Source: Rhodococcoides fascians A25f
GTDB lineage: Bacteria > Actinomycetota > Actinomycetes > Mycobacteriales > Mycobacteriaceae
DNA: 64,000 nucleotides
Assembly: GCF_000760935.2 (NCBI RefSeq)
Contig: NZ_CP049744.1
Coordinates: forward strand, 248,001-312,000
Reading direction: 5' to 3'
The notes under the pieces were generated by a model that saw only the letters and a list, made by a program, of their open reading frames with translations, searched no databases and was not told the DNA's origin. The position numbers were made by a program, and so were the translations under genes. Below, in pieces: positions 59,779 to 64,000 of the stretch; position 1 is the first letter of the stretch, and every line of letters starts with the position of its first letter.

Positions 59779-61179
59779 CTACGTCTTTCGTAGGACCGAG
59801 ATGCTCAGGGCCCTGCTGTAGATCGAGTCGGTGTCGATCGAGTCGGCATCGACTCGATCGAACATCGGCCACGACTGCAGATCGATTCCCTCGTCGTCGA
59901 GTGCAGTCGTGGGTATGTCCCACAAGATGTTTCCGGTTCTGACGTCGATGCCTCGTAGTACCTCGGGGCCGAAAAGAGTGGCGACGTCGCCGTCCAGTGC
60001 GCCGACCTCGGCGAATCCGCCGGACTCGCGACTCCACAACGTGGCTCCGGTGTCGAGGTCGATTGCGGATTCGGTGGCCGTGTCGTTGTTGCGGAGCAGC
60101 GCCACCGAACCCGCGACGGCGTAGGCGAGCCCGTTCGTTTCCAGGAATCGCGCGGCGGGTTCGGAGATGTCTGCTGGAACAGCCCAGACCAGACCGTCGT
60201 TGGTCCACACCGGATCGGGCATCGACGGTCGGTATCCGCCGGTGCCGAGCAGTATTGGTGTCGACTCGGCCGGAGAATCGAACGACGGTTGCTGCAGGGT
60301 GACGGAATCCGTTGCAGCGACGGCGGATCCATCGGCATCGACGACCTCCGAGCCCGTGACCGTGCTGGGGTCGGAGCAGTCGGTCCGTACCACCCGAACG
60401 TTGCCGTCGAGCGAGGCAGTGCCGGACCGAGCGCAGTCGGGAGCTGTTCTGGACCAGAGGTTGTCGCCGGTGTCGAGGTCGAAAGCGAACAGGCCCTGAT
60501 CGTCGTCGAACAGTCCGATTCCGCTCTCCGTGTGCAGCGTGGAGGCGTAAAGCGACTGCGCCGAATCGAACTGCACCGACCAGTCTGCGTCGAGAGCGTC
60601 CGCGGTGCCGCGCGACACTGTTGGCTCGGCCTTATCCGCCGCATGCGAGGTGTAGACGTGGCCGCCGGACGTCGTCAGATTCGTGATGGGGAATGCCGCG
60701 TCCCGAGTGGTCGACTCTCCGGATTCGCCGTCGACAGTGAGGATTTCGGAGCCCGAGCCGTCGTTGCCGCGAAAGCAGACGACGTGGCCGTCGACGAATT
60801 CCCTGCCGCAACCCACGATGTCGTCTGCGGGAACACGCCAGCGCACCGCCCCGTCGGCGATGTCGAGACCCACCAGGGCGGCGTCGAGGTACTCTCGTCC
60901 GTCCGGACGGCCGACGAGGGTGACAACCGTCGACCCGTCGGTGATGGAACCGGATTTCGTCGAGTCGGTCTCGCTGCCTCGCACGGGATCGCGGAATTGT
61001 CCGTCCGACACGTCGAGGTCCGAGGGCGACAGGGTCCAGCCCAGACCGGGTGCCGCGCCGGTGGCACCGTCGACCGGTGTGCCGGCCGGAGGCGGCTGTT
61101 TCTCGGCCGCGCACGCCCCGCAGGCGATGGCTGCTGCCAGGAGCACCGCGGCGGCGGACAACTGGGAACGACGTGTCAT
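59779..61179 (-). CDS. PQQ-like beta-propeller lipoprotein
   Basis: A 466-residue envelope protein. The signal peptide ends at a lipobox-like ACGAC (Cys22 or Cys25). The mature part repeats short beta-propeller elements (GLDIADGAVRWRVPADD, AFDLDTGDNLWSRTAPDC, IDLDTGATLWSRESGG, GIDVRTGNILWDIPT), each with the W-docking pattern of PQQ-like/BamB domains. No PQQ ligand residues are evident. A scaffold or sensor role outside the membrane is likely. It has no clear operon partner. The upstream gene (MFS) ends in a terminator. Confidence 0.85.
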   Translation of the reverse strand: MTRRSQLSAAAVLLAAAIACGACAAEKQPPPAGTPVDGATGAAPGLGWTLSPSDLDVSDGQFRDPVRGSETDSTKSGSITDGSTVVTLVGRPDGREYLDAALVGLDIADGAVRWRVPADDIVGCGREFVDGHVVCFRGNDGSGSEILTVDGESGESTTRDAAFPITNLTTSGGHVYTSHAADKAEPTVSRGTADALDADWSVQFDSAQSLYASTLHTESGIGLFDDDQGLFAFDLDTGDNLWSRTAPDCARSGTASLDGNVRVVRTDCSDPSTVTGSEVVDADGSAVAATDSVTLQQPSFDSPAESTPILLGTGGYRPSMPDPVWTNDGLVWAVPADISEPAARFLETNGLAYAVAGSVALLRNNDTATESAIDLDTGATLWSRESGGFAEVGALDGDVATLFGPEVLRGIDVRTGNILWDIPTTALDDEGIDLQSWPMFDRVDADSIDTDSIYSRALSISVLRKT

Positions 61180-61236
61180 GGAAGGTGCTCCCGGGAAAAA
61201 GGTGGGCGGTCTGTTCCGTCAGCATAGAGAACGAAA

Positions 61237-61268
61237 ATTCCCCGCACTCCTGACGGGGTGCGGGGAAT
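61237..61268 (-). terminator. Terminator of the MarR-MFS operon
   Basis: A perfect 11-bp stem (ATTCCCCGCAC / GTGCGGGGAAT) with a ten-base loop lies 18 bases after the MFS stop. On the minus strand it is followed by TTTTCG. Confidence 0.85.
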
Positions 61269-61285
61269 TCTTCGTCGTGCTGGGC

Positions 61286-63301
61286 CTAGTTGACGCTGTG
61301 GCCGTTCAGTCCGGCATTCGCGTAGTGATTGCGGCTGTCGGGAATGTGGTTGTCTCCCAACACCCGAGCGATCTGCTCCTCGCTGAGTCCGAGGCGGCGA
61401 AGCCGCTCGCACACTGCGTCGAAGTCGATCATCTTCGCATCGAGTTCCTGTTGCAGTGCAACAACTTCGGCGCGAATGGTCTCGGCCTCGTCGAGTGCGG
61501 CCAACGTGTCCTTGGGCTCGGGCAACAGCAGGGCGAGCAGTCGATCACGTGCGTCGGTGCTCAGACCCTCGAAGGGGCGCTGCCCCGGCTGGGCCTCGTG
61601 CCGACCCTCGATGCGGCGACTCTCGATGCGTCGATCGGCTTCGTACTCTGTCTCGTAGTCGGTCGAGACGTACTCCTGAGTTGCACCGAAGGACGGGATC
61701 TCGGCGAACTGATCCTTCGACTCGTCCACCGGTCCTGTTGCGGGAGTCGAGGCAATGTCGATCGTCTGGCGCAGTGGACGATTCGGAATGAAGATCACTG
61801 CGATCAGCGTGACGATCGCAACGAAGCCGGCGATCATGAAGATGCGTCCGGTCGCATCACCGTAGGCGGTGCGGATGACGCTGAGGATCGGTGCGGGCAG
61901 TGACGTCAGATCGAGTGATCCGCCGCCGCTGGCCGAGCTGTCCACGCCGAGCTGAGCCAGACCGGACGCCGACTTCTCGGCCACTCGGGTAGCCAGCAGG
62001 GAGCCGAGAACCGAGACGCCGATCGCGCCGCCGAAGGTACGGAAGAAGGCAACCGTCGACGATGCTGCACCGACGTTCTGCACGCTGACCGTGTTCTGCA
62101 CTGCGAGAACGAGATTCTGCATCAACATGCCGGTACCCAGGCCGACGATGGTGATGAAGATGCCGACAGTGACCAGGCTGGTGGCGTGATCGATCGTGCC
62201 CAGGAGCAGGAATCCGACGACCAGCAGAACGGAACCGGTGACGATGAACGGCTTCCACTTTCCGAACTTGGTGATGAGCTGACCCGAGCCGACGGAGGCG
62301 ACGAGCATGCCGAACACCAGTGGGATCGAGAGCAATCCGGCTTCGGTGGGGGTGTAGCCGCGAGCGGTCTGGAAGTACTGGCCGAGGAAGGTGGTGGCTC
62401 CGAAGAGGCCGACACCGACGGCGATGGACGCGACGATGGCCAGGCCGGTGGTGCGCTCGGTGACGATCTTGAGCGGGATGATCGGCGACTTGTGCCGAGC
62501 CTCGACGATGATCGTCAGGACGAGCAGCAGAACTCCGCCGCCGACCAGGTATGCGGTCTCACGGGAGATCCAGTCGTAGTAGTCCGCCTTGCCTGCGAAC
62601 GAAACCCACACGAGGAGAACGGAAACGCCTGCGGTCAGCAGCAGTGCGCCGAGCCAGTCGATGGAGACGTTGTCCTTGCGGACGGTCTTGATGTGCAGTG
62701 TCTTCTGCAGCAGGCCGAGGGCGATGACAGCGAGCGGCACGCAGACGAAGAAGCACCAGCGCCAGCCGAGGGGGCTGTCCACGATGACGCCGCCCAGGAT
62801 GGGGCCACCGGACATCGACACGGCCATGACAGCGCCGGTGTAACCCGAGTAGCGACCGCGATCACGCGGGGAGACGATGGTGCCGATGATGGCGATGACG
62901 AGTGCCGTCAAACCGCCCATGCCGATGCCCTGCACCACACGCGCGGCGAGCAGCAGCGGAACGTTGTGCGCGAAGCCGGCGATCAGCGAGCCGGCGACGA
63001 AGATGACGATCGCGCTCTGAACCAGGACCTTCTTGTTGAACAGGTCGGCGAGCTTGCCCCAGATGGGCGTCGACGCGGCGTTGGCCAGCAGTGCGGTGGT
63101 GATGACCCAGGCGTACGCGGTCTGCGAGCCCTTCAGGTCACCGATGATGGTCGGGAGTGCGGTCGAAACGATGGTGGTGCTCAGCAGCGCGGTGAACAGC
63201 GCGGCCAGCAGACCGGTGAGGGCTTCGAGGATCTGGCGATGCGACATTGCATCGGGATCGGCGACTGCCTGATTGGGCGGATTCTCCGCTGCTGTGGTCA
63301 T
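61286..63301 (-). CDS. MFS drug exporter, DHA2 family (14 helices), with long cytoplasmic tail
   Basis: A 671-residue exporter of the EmrB/QacA type. Fourteen helices fill residues about 30-530. Motif A (KLADLFNKKVLV), motif C (GGPILGGVIVDSPLGWRWCFFVCVPL) and the DHA2 pattern are clear. The last 130 residues form a charged soluble tail (YETEYEADRRIESRRIEGR, then a coiled coil DEAETIRAEVVALQQELDAKMIDFDAVCERLRRLGLSEEQIARVLGD), which is unusual for the family. It is three bases downstream of the MarR gene, the expected repressor. Confidence 0.92.
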   Translation of the reverse strand: MTTAAENPPNQAVADPDAMSHRQILEALTGLLAALFTALLSTTIVSTALPTIIGDLKGSQTAYAWVITTALLANAASTPIWGKLADLFNKKVLVQSAIVIFVAGSLIAGFAHNVPLLLAARVVQGIGMGGLTALVIAIIGTIVSPRDRGRYSGYTGAVMAVSMSGGPILGGVIVDSPLGWRWCFFVCVPLAVIALGLLQKTLHIKTVRKDNVSIDWLGALLLTAGVSVLLVWVSFAGKADYYDWISRETAYLVGGGVLLLVLTIIVEARHKSPIIPLKIVTERTTGLAIVASIAVGVGLFGATTFLGQYFQTARGYTPTEAGLLSIPLVFGMLVASVGSGQLITKFGKWKPFIVTGSVLLVVGFLLLGTIDHATSLVTVGIFITIVGLGTGMLMQNLVLAVQNTVSVQNVGAASSTVAFFRTFGGAIGVSVLGSLLATRVAEKSASGLAQLGVDSSASGGGSLDLTSLPAPILSVIRTAYGDATGRIFMIAGFVAIVTLIAVIFIPNRPLRQTIDIASTPATGPVDESKDQFAEIPSFGATQEYVSTDYETEYEADRRIESRRIEGRHEAQPGQRPFEGLSTDARDRLLALLLPEPKDTLAALDEAETIRAEVVALQQELDAKMIDFDAVCERLRRLGLSEEQIARVLGDNHIPDSRNHYANAGLNGHSVN

Positions 63302-63304
63302 GTC

Positions 63305-63790
63305 TTATCTCGCAATCAATTCAATGCGGGCCACGTCCTGGTGCTGGGCGTGGGCGTCTTCGGTGAACGTGTCGTTGAGCTTGCGGATGGAATCGAGGGC
63401 ATCGAGTGCCTCGGTTTCACTCCACTCGCTCAACATCTCTGCCAGGCGTCGTGCTCGCCTGTCCCAAATCTGTTTCAGTCGAGCCTGACCTTCGTCCGAC
63501 ACGCAGACCCGGGACGCCCTTCGGTCGTCCGGATCGGGATGCCGATCGATGTAGCCGAGGTCGACGAGGTCCGCGATCTGCCGGCTGAGGGCGGACTGGC
63601 TGACGCAGAGCCTGCTGGCGAGGTCGGTCTGTCTGCATTCACCTTCGGTCGCCAGGATGGCCAGAACTCCGGTCAGCGCCTGCGGCAACGGTGAATCCTC
63701 GACTCCGGTGGTCACGGCCCGCTTCAGCGTGCGCCCGAAGAGGAAAACCTCTTCGACCAGCGACTCCGCCGTCGTGGATTGAACTGCCAT
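63305..63790 (-). CDS. MarR-family transcriptional regulator
   Basis: A 161-residue regulator. The winged helix is at about residues 40-105 (ALTGVLAILATEGECRQTDLASRLCVSQSALSRQIADLVDLGYIDRHPDPDDRRASRVCVSDEGQARL) with the MarR signature DPDDRRA. It is the first gene of a two-gene operon with the MFS exporter, so it probably represses the pair and is released by an exporter substrate. ATG 63790 is used. Confidence 0.93.
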   Translation of the reverse strand: MAVQSTTAESLVEEVFLFGRTLKRAVTTGVEDSPLPQALTGVLAILATEGECRQTDLASRLCVSQSALSRQIADLVDLGYIDRHPDPDDRRASRVCVSDEGQARLKQIWDRRARRLAEMLSEWSETEALDALDSIRKLNDTFTEDAHAQHQDVARIELIAR

Positions 63791-63870
63791 GAGTACTCCA
63801 ACACTGAGTTCGATTTACTTGCTGTCTGCAACCATATATATACATACATGCGCTAAGCAAATAATATTCC
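63791..63870 (-). promoter_or_regulatory. AT-rich promoter region of the MarR-MFS operon
   Basis: In a GC-rich genome this 80-base segment is strikingly AT-rich, with a run of alternating TA steps (63835-63842). On the minus strand TTGCTT and a TATATA-like -10 can be aligned about 17 bases apart. The arms TTGCT (63819-63823) and AGCAA (63856-63860) flank the core and may be part of a MarR operator. Confidence 0.5.
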
Positions 63871-63924
63871 TGTCTGGTGAATCACAGTGACGGGTCTGCT
63901 GGGGCTCGGGGAGATCCACACGGG

Positions 63925-63994
63925 GGATCAGCTCCCCGGATATGGATTTGTGCCTCCGATTGCGGGCACAAATCCGAAACTGGGGAGCCGATCC
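63925..63994. other. Nested inverted repeats at the window edge
   Basis: An outer pair (GGATCAGCTCCCC at 63925-63937; GGGGAGCCGATCC at 63982-63994, one mismatch) encloses an inner perfect pair (GGATTTGTGCC at 63944-63954; GGCACAAATCC at 63965-63975). The whole can fold into one long stem with a ten-base loop. It could be a terminator of a gene outside the window, a structured RNA, or an intergenic repeat. Confidence 0.6.
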
Positions 63995-64000
63995 GCGGTC

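Noticed and set aside
58378..59793. Alternative plus-strand frame inside gabD2
   Set aside because: Arg-rich shadow of the aldehyde dehydrogenase with no domain, ending just past it.
62186..63694. Plus-strand frame of 502 codons opposite the MFS and MarR genes
   Set aside because: The product is almost all Asp, Glu, Gly and Arg, the usual shadow of a hydrophobic protein gene.

Overview
The window is high-GC DNA from an actinobacterium, most likely Rhodococcus or a close mycolic-acid relative. This rests on GC-rich codon use, frequent GTG starts and ATGA couplings, and families typical of that group: CrtT/CrtU aromatic-carotenoid genes, DUF3558 lipoproteins, a DUF222/13E12 HNH protein, WhiB, DUF5313, GabD2 and a TipAS-type MerR regulator. 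The genus is inferred from gene content only. I saw no rRNA, tRNA, CRISPR array or intact insertion sequence.

Layout. 0-6 kb: the end of an aromatic carotenoid cluster (methyltransferase, CrtU, acetyltransferase; a Rieske/DUF5914 protein on the other strand), an Hsp20 gene under a CIRCE operator, and an ArsR/SRPBCC pair. 5.9-6.4 kb: a gene-free stretch with two copies of a 76-bp palindromic repeat. 6.4-9 kb: AzlCD exporter with a divergent XRE-cupin regulator, then an SDR enzyme. 9-12.7 kb: an ABC exporter plus two-component system. 12.9-18.8 kb: two diverged copies of a two-gene module (DUF3558 lipoprotein plus 128-residue protein) flanking a MacB/FtsX-like ABC transporter whose ATPase gene has a 3' frameshift. 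19.0-20.8 kb: a probable retron, with a structured RNA locus bounded by long complementary ends, a retron-type reverse transcriptase, and a two-helix membrane protein downstream. 20.9-32.6 kb: a complete galactoside uptake and Leloir-entry locus (GH36, two permeases, binding protein; divergently GH42, DeoR regulator, galT, galK, ATPase).

32.7-42.3 kb: GNAT, MerR, DedA, a NarL-type two-component system with a DUF4097 protein, a photolyase-like protein with apparently permuted domains, divergent fmdB/fmdA, and an aldo/keto reductase. 42.4-44.9 kb: a DUF222-HNH protein with two small downstream genes. 45-50 kb: an iron-box-controlled siderophore-binding lipoprotein, GNAT, aldo/keto reductase, class IV aminotransferase and serine hydrolase. 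50.3-51.7 kb: a short threonyl-tRNA synthetase paralogue behind a leader peptide with three consecutive Thr codons, an overlapping hairpin and an intrinsic terminator, i.e. a candidate threonine attenuator. 52-64 kb: a TetR/hydrolase pair with two matching operators, RraA, DUF5313, amidohydrolase, WhiB, TipAS regulator, lipase, GabD2, a PQQ-like lipoprotein, and a MarR-MFS efflux operon.

The two most unusual regions are the retron candidate (19049-20846) and the threonine attenuator/short ThrRS locus (50267-51675).
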